Part shown: positions 1 through 7,148 of the stretch, in pieces
Position numbering within the stretch: position 1 is the stretch's first letter
How the letters are laid out: each line of letters opens with the position of its first letter
From: JBAXPW01 sp037132015
GTDB taxonomy: Bacteria; Patescibacteriota; Microgenomatia; UBA1406; GWC2-37-13
Direction of reading: 5' to 3'
DNA length: 41,256 bases
Assembly (NCBI GenBank): GCA_037132015.1
Contig: JBAXPW010000005.1
Location: forward strand, 1 to 41,256
Translations under genes and position numbers: made by a program
The notes under the pieces: model-generated
What the model saw: only the letters and a program-made list of their open reading frames with translations
Databases searched by the model: none
What the model was told of the DNA's origin: nothing

Positions 1-756
1 AAGTTTTTAACAGTTTCCTTACTAGCTGTTCGGATTCGACTTAGAATTCAGCAATATGCTACAATAGGATCAGGATATATAGAAGTAGATTATGTAGAAC
101 ACAATGGAGGAAATGCAGGAGGACAGTTTGCGATTACTGGCAATTATACGGATGTATCATCCCAATGGGTAGTTCGGAGTGCAAACAAAGGAAAGAGCCT
201 TGCATCAATCACAACAATTCATGACATAGCAATACAAAGAATATATCACCCGATAAAAGAATACCATCCTGATAATGCCCCAACCATATTATCATTACTC
301 TTTTATCGTATGAAACAAGACATAGAAAGTACACAAAAGAAACAATATGAACTCTCTCGATCACGCCCCTATAAGAAAAATGATAATGCGCATGTAGAAC
401 AAAAGAACAGAGACAAGATACGTAAAGTAGTAGAACATCATCGGATAGACACAGATGAAGAAATACAGATACTCAATAGGCTCTATGAAAAAATGGATCT
501 CTATGATAATTTTTTTATACCCTCTAAAAAACTGATTCACAAAGAAATAGATGAAAAAGGAAAACTCATACGAAAAGTATATGACAAGCCAAAGACACCA
601 TACCAACGAATACAAGAAGATCAAACAGTAGATGAAGTAACAAAAGTATATTTAAGAGAAATGTATATGTCATTAAACATGGTACAATTACGAAAAGAAA
701 TAGATGAAATACTCAAAGAGTTGAGTAATACTATCGGTCGCAAACCTAAGAAATGA
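1..756 (+). CDS. DDE integrase/transposase, 5'-partial
   Basis: The reading frame is open from base 1 to the TGA at 754-756, so the true start lies outside the window; 251 residues are visible. It looks like the catalytic part of an rve-type integrase/transposase: an acidic residue in EVDYVEH (visible residue 30), a second in HPDNAP (residue 91) and a glutamate in the family-like block RSRPYKKNDNAHVEQKN (residue 133). Together these form a plausible intact D-D-E triad, which in this family binds two metal ions for strand transfer. The C-terminal ~110 residues are basic and charged. An internal ATG at 310 would remove both aspartates and is not a credible start. Whether an upstream HTH domain or terminal inverted repeats exist cannot be seen. 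No inverted repeat was recognised in the short gap after the stop. Confidence 0.8.
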   Translation, partial: KFLTVSLLAVRIRLRIQQYATIGSGYIEVDYVEHNGGNAGGQFAITGNYTDVSSQWVVRSANKGKSLASITTIHDIAIQRIYHPIKEYHPDNAPTILSLLFYRMKQDIESTQKKQYELSRSRPYKKNDNAHVEQKNRDKIRKVVEHHRIDTDEEIQILNRLYEKMDLYDNFFIPSKKLIHKEIDEKGKLIRKVYDKPKTPYQRIQEDQTVDEVTKVYLREMYMSLNMVQLRKEIDEILKELSNTIGRKPKK

Positions 757-825
757 TTATTCGATTTTGGTTACTCTATTATTGTCTTGTAGCTGAATCA
801 CTGAGGTTCCGTATGATGACATTTA

Positions 826-1776
826 TTAATGATCTTTTACGTGATGAAATAAGTTTATTATTGTATACAAGGCAAGGAAGTTATCTTTATCAGATTTAAG
901 ATGTCCTGCATTCGTCCATTGTAATGTGAGATTTTTTCCATAGAGATTTGACAAAGCATATGCTCCGATAGGAGGAGTACACATATCAAATCGACCCTGA
1001 ACAACGTAACAAGGAATATGTTTTATCTTTTCGATAGAATCCAAAATATAATTTTCTGGAACAAAACACTTATTCAAAAAATAATGTGTCTCAAGTTTTG
1101 CTACCGAAACATTGTTAGAAGCCAAAACATCTTCTTCAAGACTTTTTTTATCATAAGAAATAGATAGAAGGGTTGCCTCCCAAAGAGTCCATTCGTTTGC
1201 ATATGTTGTTGCAATCTTCAAGTCATTCGAGTTAATTTTTTCAGCATAATATTTCATGATAGTATCTCCATTTGTTCTTTTTTCAGGAGGTACTAGAGCG
1301 ATAAATCGTTCCCAAGCTTCGGGAAAAGTGTATTGAGGAATTCCTTCATTTACATAATCAGTTTCAATTTGTCGCACCAAATACACACCCCAGATTATTA
1401 GATTGATGATTCTCTCAGGATGAGCGATTGCGTACAAAAGAGTAAGAGTAGATCCCCATGATCCTCCAATAACATTAAATCTTTTTATCTCTAAATGATT
1501 GGTAAGTTTCTCGATGTCTTCAATTAAATCGTGTGTAGTATTATTCCTGATTTCGGCATATGGTGTGCTTTTACCACAACCACGTTGATCGAAAAATATA
1601 ACACGATGTTTTATAGGATCGAATAATTCTTTATTGCTTTCATCAAAATAATGACCCGGTCCACCGTGAAGATATATAAAAATAATACCTAGAGGATTTC
1701 CCCAATCTTGAAAATAAATTGAGTGTCCGTTGCCTACGTTGAGATGCCCCTCTTGATTGACATATTGATCTACCAT
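826..1776 (-). CDS. pip: Proline iminopeptidase-like alpha/beta hydrolase (S33)
   Basis: A 316-residue alpha/beta hydrolase of normal proline iminopeptidase length. It shows the oxyanion-loop motif HGGPG (residues 37-41), DQRGCGKS (63-70), the nucleophile elbow GGSWGS with Ser106, and a plausible catalytic Asp264 (GRFDMCTPP) and His292 (AGHLKSD). The HGGPG/DQRGCGKS/GGSWGS combination is typical of S33 prolyl aminopeptidases, which release N-terminal proline from peptides in the cytoplasm. There is no signal peptide. The ATG at 1776 lies 5 nt after a TATACT box, suggesting a leaderless transcript. It stands alone between the transposase and an unrelated membrane protein. The family is well supported; the exact substrate is inference, because related hydrolases share the fold. 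Confidence 0.85.
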   Translation of the reverse strand: MVDQYVNQEGHLNVGNGHSIYFQDWGNPLGIIFIYLHGGPGHYFDESNKELFDPIKHRVIFFDQRGCGKSTPYAEIRNNTTHDLIEDIEKLTNHLEIKRFNVIGGSWGSTLTLLYAIAHPERIINLIIWGVYLVRQIETDYVNEGIPQYTFPEAWERFIALVPPEKRTNGDTIMKYYAEKINSNDLKIATTYANEWTLWEATLLSISYDKKSLEEDVLASNNVSVAKLETHYFLNKCFVPENYILDSIEKIKHIPCYVVQGRFDMCTPPIGAYALSNLYGKNLTLQWTNAGHLKSDKDNFLALYTIINLFHHVKDH

Positions 1777-1781
1777 GAGTT

Positions 1782-1787
1782 AGTATA
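1782..1787 (-). promoter_or_regulatory. -10 box, leaderless start of the iminopeptidase gene
   Basis: TATACT on the minus strand, 5 nt before the ATG at 1776. No convincing -35 box was seen. Confidence 0.4.
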
Positions 1788-1792
1788 TCAAA

Positions 1793-2758
1793 TTATAGTT
1801 TTGGGAGCATTTTATTGATGAAGTTATTCCAGAAATTTGTGTCCTCAACTGCAAGATTTTGTGCAACACTGCACTGCAGTTCTTGATTAGATTTAATTGC
1901 TATAAGGTTGGAGGTAGTTTTAGTATCTTCAGTTTCATGTATCCGCACGTTATATTTTTTTGGAATGTTGCTAAGAGATTCTTTTTTGATTTGTTTATTT
2001 GATCCTTGAACAGATAGCTCATAATTTGTTAATACACTATTTACTTCATAACTATATTTTTTCTTTGTTTTTGGATCGACAGGTAATGTTTTTTCAAAAA
2101 AAGTTTCTTGATATTTTTTTAGAAATGGTTGTGTATAAATATTTTGAGGATATTCATTACTATTTGCATATTCTTTTTCAAGAATATATTGGATTTTAGC
2201 AAGTTGACAGTTTCTTTCCAAATCAAAATTACTATTTGTCAGAAGTTGAAAATTAATATTGAGAGAATAAAGACCAAAAGAAATTATTAAAATAATAATC
2301 AATCCAGATACTAAATAATAACCAATATGTATTGTTGGATTAGGCAGAATGAATGATTTATTGCTAAAGAGTGCTTTATCTGAAAAGATCTCATCAGTGT
2401 TTAGTTTTTGAATAAATACGAGAATTGGTGTGATATTTTTTTGATTATTTCTCCTATCAAGGATTTGCCCATAAAATGATTTTGAAGTGATAATACCACG
2501 AACATTATTACCTTTTTGTTGAAAAATTATAATTATTTTTTCAGATGTGGGAATTGTAAAATTTCTATTATTTCTTCGAAAAATGAGAATTTCACAATTT
2601 TCCTTTGAAATGGTTGAAAGTAAAATCCATTGTTGATGAAAAGAAAAATACGCAAAGAGTCTTTTAGCCTCTTCTAAGGATGTTTGAACAATTGTAAAAT
2701 CAAATTGTTTGGACGTTGTTCCCAACTCTTCTAGTTGATCTTCTATGGAATTAGTCAT
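1793..2758 (-). CDS. Single-pass membrane protein with pilin-like C-terminal domain
   Basis: A 321-residue protein without a recognised family name. Residues 1-140 form a soluble, probably cytoplasmic domain, residues 145-168 a membrane segment, and residues 175-321 an outer domain. The outer domain resembles a type IV pilin/GspG-like ectodomain: a helix with RNCQLAKIQYILE (182-194), a YP pair, then LPVDPKTKKKYSYEV (225-239). Two cysteines, C184 and C296, could form a disulfide. The same block occurs in the protein at 29399-29890 (RRCDLAKIQYGLE, YP, a DP turn and a second Cys), so the two are paralogues. Neither has the short leader and hydrophobic helix of a prepilin. A TAAAAT box lies 6 nt before the ATG. 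Function unknown; a surface sensor or pilus-associated role is possible. Confidence 0.6.
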   Translation of the reverse strand: MTNSIEDQLEELGTTSKQFDFTIVQTSLEEAKRLFAYFSFHQQWILLSTISKENCEILIFRRNNRNFTIPTSEKIIIIFQQKGNNVRGIITSKSFYGQILDRRNNQKNITPILVFIQKLNTDEIFSDKALFSNKSFILPNPTIHIGYYLVSGLIIILIISFGLYSLNINFQLLTNSNFDLERNCQLAKIQYILEKEYANSNEYPQNIYTQPFLKKYQETFFEKTLPVDPKTKKKYSYEVNSVLTNYELSVQGSNKQIKKESLSNIPKKYNVRIHETEDTKTTSNLIAIKSNQELQCSVAQNLAVEDTNFWNNFINKMLPKL

Positions 2759-2764
2759 AGACTA

Positions 2765-2770
2765 ATTTTA
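2765..2770 (-). promoter_or_regulatory. -10 box, leaderless start of the pilin-like membrane protein gene
   Basis: TAAAAT on the minus strand, 6 nt upstream of the ATG at 2758. No clear -35 box. Confidence 0.35.
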
Positions 2771-2935
2771 CATGATTTCAGGAATATGAATGGATTTTTG
2801 ATCTGAAATATTATACGTACATTCTATATCTATTATGAATATTTAGTATAGAACATTGCAACAATACACATTGTATTCTATATAAATTAGATATATGCTG
2901 AGGTTAGTGATCTCAGAGTTATATTCTGGAATATC

Positions 2936-3685
2936 ATGATACATATACAAAGTGTGAATAATGGTTTCGATACATCGTTTTTCATGAATGAAGAAGACTT
3001 TGTTATGTGCACAAACACGGTTGATGCATATAGTCAACTATTGGGAAAGGAAGTTCCTCAAGATATCGATGAAATGCCCAAAACAGTGTGGATTCCACAT
3101 TATGTATATGGAGACATGTTTGTTGAATATGAAAATGCCGAGAGAGATATGCATGAACGGTCGCAATATATTCACTTCAAGCCAGATCCAGAAAAACCAG
3201 AGTTTATAAAAGGTAAAGTACAAAAAGGCAATGGTGGAGCAAGAAAGTATATGTCTGTACTTGAGCAGTCTTTGCGTTCCTTTGGAATCTTTGAAAAGCA
3301 TTTGGCAGGTTGGCACACGCACTTACCATTACCGGGACCGATTATTTCTTATGCCGATGTATGGTCATTTTTAATCTTCAAATCTGATGCCTTTATTCAT
3401 TTAATTCCAAATAAGGATGTAGTTATTGGTGTATTTGAAACTAAGTCTGTTAATCGATTGAAAGTAAGAATTGAAAATATTCAGAATGAGTTATCACAGG
3501 CTTATTGGTATCTTGCAAAAGATACAATAAAAGGTGTAGATGAGCTCAATAGTATATTTAATACACGTGGTTTAATTTTATATATTTCACCAATATCATT
3601 GATAAATCAAAATAAAGGAGTATTATTACATCAGTTTGGATATTCAGATCATTATCTCACTCAACTACAGGGTAGAGGTATGTAG
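2936..3685 (+). CDS. Putative JAB/MPN-like (JAMM motif) protein
   Basis: A 249-residue soluble protein that I do not recognise with certainty. Residues 126-141 read WHTHLPLPGPIISYAD. This resembles the JAMM zinc motif HxHx(7)SxxD of JAB/MPN isopeptidases and RadC-like proteins, with His127, His129, Ser138 and Asp141, but with eight instead of seven residues between the second His and the Ser. The following segment (SFLIFKSDAFIHLI) has the helix-then-strand character expected after that motif. The upstream glutamate of a JAMM site is not obvious. The C-terminal ~80 residues contain a charged helix and a hydrophobic strand. The gene converges with the SRPBCC gene with a 2-nt gap. Zinc-peptidase activity is a hypothesis; the open reading frame itself is convincing. 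Confidence 0.5.
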   Translation: MIHIQSVNNGFDTSFFMNEEDFVMCTNTVDAYSQLLGKEVPQDIDEMPKTVWIPHYVYGDMFVEYENAERDMHERSQYIHFKPDPEKPEFIKGKVQKGNGGARKYMSVLEQSLRSFGIFEKHLAGWHTHLPLPGPIISYADVWSFLIFKSDAFIHLIPNKDVVIGVFETKSVNRLKVRIENIQNELSQAYWYLAKDTIKGVDELNSIFNTRGLILYISPISLINQNKGVLLHQFGYSDHYLTQLQGRGM

Positions 3686-3687
3686 GT

Positions 3688-4080
3688 TTAAATTGCAGTT
3701 TCAAAATATTTTTTCATTTTGTTCCAATAAAAGTCATACCATCCTTGCTTAATATCCTCATATTGTTCTTCAGGAATATTTGTTTGAGTTAGAGTTAGTT
3801 TCGTTCCAATTCCATCTTTTTCAAATTCGATAGTAATCGTTGAAAAATGTTTTTTGGGCCAATCGGAGGCTCTCCAAGACTGTACAATTTTTTTATCTTG
3901 GATTAATTCTAGAGTTTTTCCTGATGCATAGTTATCCCACACATTAAAATTTCCTCCAATTTTTCTATCTATTTTTGCAGTAGCTTCAGTAAATCCTTCA
4001 TGTATTTTTTCATCCATTAATGCTTCGTATACAATATGTGGTGTAACGTAAAAATGAATAGTTTGAGTGAGTTCTTTCAT
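3688..4080 (-). CDS. SRPBCC/AHSA1-type domain protein
   Basis: A 130-residue protein of typical AHSA1 (activator of Hsp90 ATPase homologue 1-like) length. The start TQTIHFYVTPHIVYEALMDEKIHEGFT, the central KIGGNFNVWDNYASGKTLEL, the strand KIVQSWRASDWP and the end GWYDFYWNKMKKYF follow the family pattern. Such START-like domains have a hydrophobic cavity and bind small ligands or partner proteins in the cytoplasm; no specific ligand can be read from the sequence. The gene is divergent from the winged-helix gene at 4147, and their promoters share the 66-nt gap. A TATAAT box 8 nt before the ATG suggests leaderless transcription. Confidence 0.8.
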   Translation of the reverse strand: MKELTQTIHFYVTPHIVYEALMDEKIHEGFTEATAKIDRKIGGNFNVWDNYASGKTLELIQDKKIVQSWRASDWPKKHFSTITIEFEKDGIGTKLTLTQTNIPEEQYEDIKQGWYDFYWNKMKKYFETAI

Positions 4081-4088
4081 AAGAGTTC

Positions 4089-4094
4089 ATTATA
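4089..4094 (-). promoter_or_regulatory. -10 box of the SRPBCC gene
   Basis: Perfect TATAAT on the minus strand, 8 nt from the start codon at 4080. It lies in the divergent promoter region shared with the gene at 4147. Confidence 0.5.
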
Positions 4095-4111
4095 TCTTAT
4101 TTTTCTTCTTC

Positions 4112-4140
4112 TTGAGTCTTATCTGAAGAGTGTATATAAT
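4112..4140 (+). promoter_or_regulatory. Sigma-70-type promoter, leaderless (winged-helix gene)
   Basis: TTGAGT at 4112-4117, a 17-nt spacer and a perfect TATAAT at 4135-4140. The ATG follows after only 6 nt (4147), so transcription should begin at or next to the start codon. Confidence 0.7.
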
Positions 4141-4146
4141 GTTCGG

Positions 4147-4467
4147 ATGGCGAATATGAGTAAAACAGAAAATCTACTGCAAATTGCCAATCTTGTGGTA
4201 AATTTGCAAACACATGAAGTAAGGCGTGGATCTAAAATTATTCACCTTTCTGAACAAGAGTATAAAATGTTGGAGTTGTTAATGAAAAATAGAGGGAAAG
4301 TGATATCAAGGAATACAATTCTTGATTACATTTGGGTACATTCTCATAATATCCAAACTCGTATAGTAGATGTCTATATAGGATATTTGAGAAAAAAATT
4401 AGATTCCAATACCAGTCAAAAACTAATTTATTCGGTTCGTGGATCAGGATATATGATAAAAGTATGA
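4147..4467 (+). CDS. OmpR/PhoB-type winged-helix DNA-binding protein without receiver
   Basis: A 106-residue protein made almost entirely of the Trans_reg_C winged-helix domain: VVNLQTHEVRRGSKIIHLSEQEYKMLELLMKNRGKVISRNTILDYIW, then the recognition-helix region RIVDVYIGYLRKKLD and the wing IYSVRGSGYMIKV. The usual receiver domain with its phosphorylated aspartate is absent, so control by a partner kinase is not evident. The start at 4147 was chosen because a full promoter ends 6 nt upstream; an upstream ATG at 4036 would run through that promoter and the opposite gene. A second in-frame ATG at 4156 is also possible. The stop overlaps the ATG of the hydrolase at 4464 by 4 nt (ATGA), so the two are co-translated. 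It may regulate its own operon, but no operator was identified. Confidence 0.85.
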   Translation: MANMSKTENLLQIANLVVNLQTHEVRRGSKIIHLSEQEYKMLELLMKNRGKVISRNTILDYIWVHSHNIQTRIVDVYIGYLRKKLDSNTSQKLIYSVRGSGYMIKV

Positions 4468-5420
4468 AATATTTGATTGTGATCATTGGAATTGTACTAA
4501 TTTTAATTTGGTATTTTTGTCATGGAGTTAGTATTTCAGGATTACGAACCTCATCCTCCATCTTTTCTTACGAACAATCTGTTATTCATATATCTGAAAT
4601 ACAATCCAAAGAAAAAGGTAAAATTAATCCTTTATGCGCTTCAAGATTATTTACTCATGGAAAGAAAGTAAAAAAAACCATTATATTACTCCACGGCTTT
4701 ACAAACTGTCCTCAACAATTTGAAACATTAGGAAAACAGCTTTATGAACTTGGATATAACGTCTATATTCCATTGTATCCATACCATGGATTACAAAATC
4801 GAATGAATACTGAGCTTAAAAATTTGTCTGCCGAAAAAATAAAACAATTTACTGATGAAGTTACCAATACTACTTATGGCTTAGGAGAAAGTGTTTCCGT
4901 CATGGGGCTTTCTGCAGGAGGTCTAATGGCGGGTTGGATAGGACAATATAAACCAAATATACAACAAGTGATGATTATTGCTCCGAATTTTCAATATATA
5001 GATGTTCCTATGAAATATTCCATGCCTGTTACTCGTTTGTTATGTCTTATGCCATTTTACTACAAATGGTGGGACGATAATCTAAAGGAAACTATTCCGG
5101 GACCAAAACATGCTTATCCGGGTTTCCCTTTAAATTCAATGGGGGAGTATTTTTATTTTGCATCAATATTACAAGAGGAAACAAAAAATATTCATCCAAA
5201 GACAAGTCGTTTTATTATGGTAAATAATGCTGATGATAAAGCGGTTCATCGAGAGCAAATTCGTTATTATGTAAATAATTTGAAGAAGTGGAATGTTAAT
5301 TTAACAGAGTTTGAATTTCCTTCAGGAACCATTCCCAACCACGATATCATAGATCCTGCACAACCAAATCAACCAATTGAATATATTTATCCCCAACTTA
5401 TAAAGTTATTGGAGGGATAA
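4464..5420 (+). CDS. Membrane-anchored alpha/beta hydrolase (esterase/lipase-like)
   Basis: A 318-residue protein with an N-terminal membrane segment (about residues 2-18) and an alpha/beta hydrolase domain. ILLHGFTNCP (74-83) forms the oxyanion region, MGLSAGG contains the nucleophile Ser150, NNADDKAV contains the acid (Asp257 or Asp258), and PNHDIIDP contains His293. The pattern resembles carboxylesterases and monoacylglycerol-lipase-like enzymes. The active domain probably faces outside the membrane, given the short N-terminus before the hydrophobic stretch. It overlaps the winged-helix gene by 4 nt, so regulator and enzyme are made together. Substrate unknown; a lipid or ester at the cell surface is a reasonable guess. 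Confidence 0.8.
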   Translation: MKYLIVIIGIVLILIWYFCHGVSISGLRTSSSIFSYEQSVIHISEIQSKEKGKINPLCASRLFTHGKKVKKTIILLHGFTNCPQQFETLGKQLYELGYNVYIPLYPYHGLQNRMNTELKNLSAEKIKQFTDEVTNTTYGLGESVSVMGLSAGGLMAGWIGQYKPNIQQVMIIAPNFQYIDVPMKYSMPVTRLLCLMPFYYKWWDDNLKETIPGPKHAYPGFPLNSMGEYFYFASILQEETKNIHPKTSRFIMVNNADDKAVHREQIRYYVNNLKKWNVNLTEFEFPSGTIPNHDIIDPAQPNQPIEYIYPQLIKLLEG

Positions 5421-5451
5421 AATAAGAAGTATATACATATGTTAGAAAATG

Positions 5452-6618
5452 TCATCCATATTTTTCAGAAGCAAATAATTTGTAGTACAAAAATAAGACA
5501 ATAAATAATAATAATTCCCCAATTATTAAAGCTTGATTAGGTGCTAATTTATCAGCAATAAACCCAAATAAAAATGCAAAGAATGCAAAAAATAAACTAC
5601 CTCCAAGACTATTGAGACTACCCATAGTTGCACGTTGTTTATTCGCGAACTCCTTTTGAAATAGAGTATCTTTGGCTACCAATGAAATACCAAATGGGAA
5701 TGAAGTGCTGGATATCAAAATTGGAGAAAAAATGCTTGGAAAAATAACAGCAAACAACCCAACACATCTACTATACATATTAGAAAAAATAAGTGATCGG
5801 ATAGGACCTAGTTTTTTTGTAATTCTTCCACTTAGTCGCATTCCTGTAGCTGCAAATATATTTGAAAGCATTTTTGAAATTCCAATGGCCCACACAGGCC
5901 ATAATAATGAAACAAAAGCAGAATTAAATTGATATATTGTTTCTCCTATTCCATATTCAAGAATTGAAGCTATACTTAGTGTGCGAAGTTTGCTATTGTT
6001 CCTAAAATTTTGCACTGCTTCATTTAGATGTGAATAAATATTTGATTCATCTGACATGTTATGGATTTTAGGCTCCTTCATCTGAATACTTATCAAGAAA
6101 CATATTACTTGAGGAATCAAAGATATCCACATAAGTATTGAAAAAGAAAAATATGCCACAATTCCTCCTATGAGTGCAGAGATTGCAAGTGCGAATTGAA
6201 ACATAGATGCGACTTTTCCCGCATGCTCTGCATACGCCTGCTCCTGATTAAATTCTTTTAACGTATCATGTAAAAACGCCTGATTATTTCCACTAAAAAA
6301 TGATCGTGCAATTCCTGCACAAATACTTCCTAATACGAGAATATAGAAATGAGCCCCAATAGCGTAAAAAATAAGAGATAGAACTGACATTATCGCACCA
6401 AATATAATTGTTTGTTTTCTTCCGACCATATCAGAGATTATTCCTGTTGGAACTTCTCCTATGCTTGCAGATATCATCTCAATTGAAAATATTGAGAGTC
6501 CAATTGCATAGGATCCTGTAATATTAGAAAAATATAATATTGCGATCGGTGCATAGGGACGAAAGTCAGAAAAAAAGTTAAACCATGTAAGTAGTCGGAT
6601 ATTTTTATGTAGATTCAT
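5452..6618 (-). CDS. Major facilitator superfamily transporter
   Basis: A 388-residue polytopic protein, about 12 hydrophobic segments, of standard MFS size. The loop after the second helix carries the MFS signature GIISDMVGRKQTI (G-x3-D-x2-G-R-K). MFS permeases move small solutes or drugs by uniport or ion coupling; nothing here fixes the substrate. The ATG at 6618 is preferred over a TTG at 6636: it leaves one base after the stop of the upstream kinase-like gene, whereas the TTG would overlap it by 17 nt. The pair is surely one operon (kinase, then permease). A P-loop kinase next to an MFS permease recalls drug-resistance or nucleoside-uptake pairs, but that is inference. Confidence 0.85.
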   Translation of the reverse strand: MNLHKNIRLLTWFNFFSDFRPYAPIAILYFSNITGSYAIGLSIFSIEMISASIGEVPTGIISDMVGRKQTIIFGAIMSVLSLIFYAIGAHFYILVLGSICAGIARSFFSGNNQAFLHDTLKEFNQEQAYAEHAGKVASMFQFALAISALIGGIVAYFSFSILMWISLIPQVICFLISIQMKEPKIHNMSDESNIYSHLNEAVQNFRNNSKLRTLSIASILEYGIGETIYQFNSAFVSLLWPVWAIGISKMLSNIFAATGMRLSGRITKKLGPIRSLIFSNMYSRCVGLFAVIFPSIFSPILISSTSFPFGISLVAKDTLFQKEFANKQRATMGSLNSLGGSLFFAFFAFLFGFIADKLAPNQALIIGELLLFIVLFLYYKLFASEKYG

Positions 6619-6619
6619 A

Positions 6620-7135
6620 TTAACATTTGATTTCAATATTTTGATGGGTGTAATATTTTACATACACATCATACTTTTGTCCTTCCTCATCCGTCGGCTC
6701 TTCAAACCAGCCATGATAAGTTGGTAATTCTTCAAGAGATACCTCCATCGATTCATGATCAAGATTTTGATTTCGTTTATGAATACGTTCGGTGATTATA
6801 TCCATAGGTGCGTTTACATAATGTAATTCAACCTTTACGCCCCAATTGTTTGCTTTCTTTCTATATTCTTCGCGTTCCTTTCGTGGCCAGAATCCATTTT
6901 CCAAAATTACTGTAACACCAAGATCTAATAATTTTTGAGTTTCTTCCCACTGGATTTGTTCAACAGGCGTTCGAATTCGATCACGTTCTTCTGTATCTTT
7001 TGGACTTTTTAGTAGACGATTGATCCATTTATCTGGACAGAATCGAAAAGCATTGCGTTCTTTTTCCAACTTCTTTGACAATGTTGTTTTTCCCGACCCG
7101 GGAAGTCCACAGATCATTATAAGAGTACCTTTCAT
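6620..7135 (-). CDS. P-loop kinase-like ATPase (AAA_33/zeta-toxin-like fold)
   Basis: A 171-residue protein with Walker A GLPGSGKTT at residues 10-18, right after the first strand, then SKKLEKERNAFRFCPDKWINRLL with an aspartate at the substrate-binding position typical of small kinases. ILENGFWPRKEREEYR is a lid-like arginine-rich segment, and YVNAPMDIITERIHKRN is typical of AAA_33 kinases. Relatives phosphorylate small molecules, polynucleotide ends or, in zeta toxins, UDP-sugars; the target cannot be told here. It leads a two-gene operon with the MFS permease. A TATAAT box 7 nt upstream of the ATG suggests a leaderless start. That box lies in the 8-nt gap and the end of the PAS gene, so the promoter overlaps the upstream coding end. 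Confidence 0.8.
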   Translation of the reverse strand: MKGTLIMICGLPGSGKTTLSKKLEKERNAFRFCPDKWINRLLKSPKDTEERDRIRTPVEQIQWEETQKLLDLGVTVILENGFWPRKEREEYRKKANNWGVKVELHYVNAPMDIITERIHKRNQNLDHESMEVSLEELPTYHGWFEEPTDEEGQKYDVYVKYYTHQNIEIKC

Positions 7136-7142
7136 AATTGAT

Positions 7143-7148
7143 ATTATA
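7143..7148 (-). promoter_or_regulatory. -10 box of the kinase-MFS operon
   Basis: Perfect TATAAT on the minus strand, 7 nt before the ATG at 7135, overlapping the last codons of the PAS gene. A TTGACC lies further upstream, but at 21 nt spacing, so it is not counted. Confidence 0.4.
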
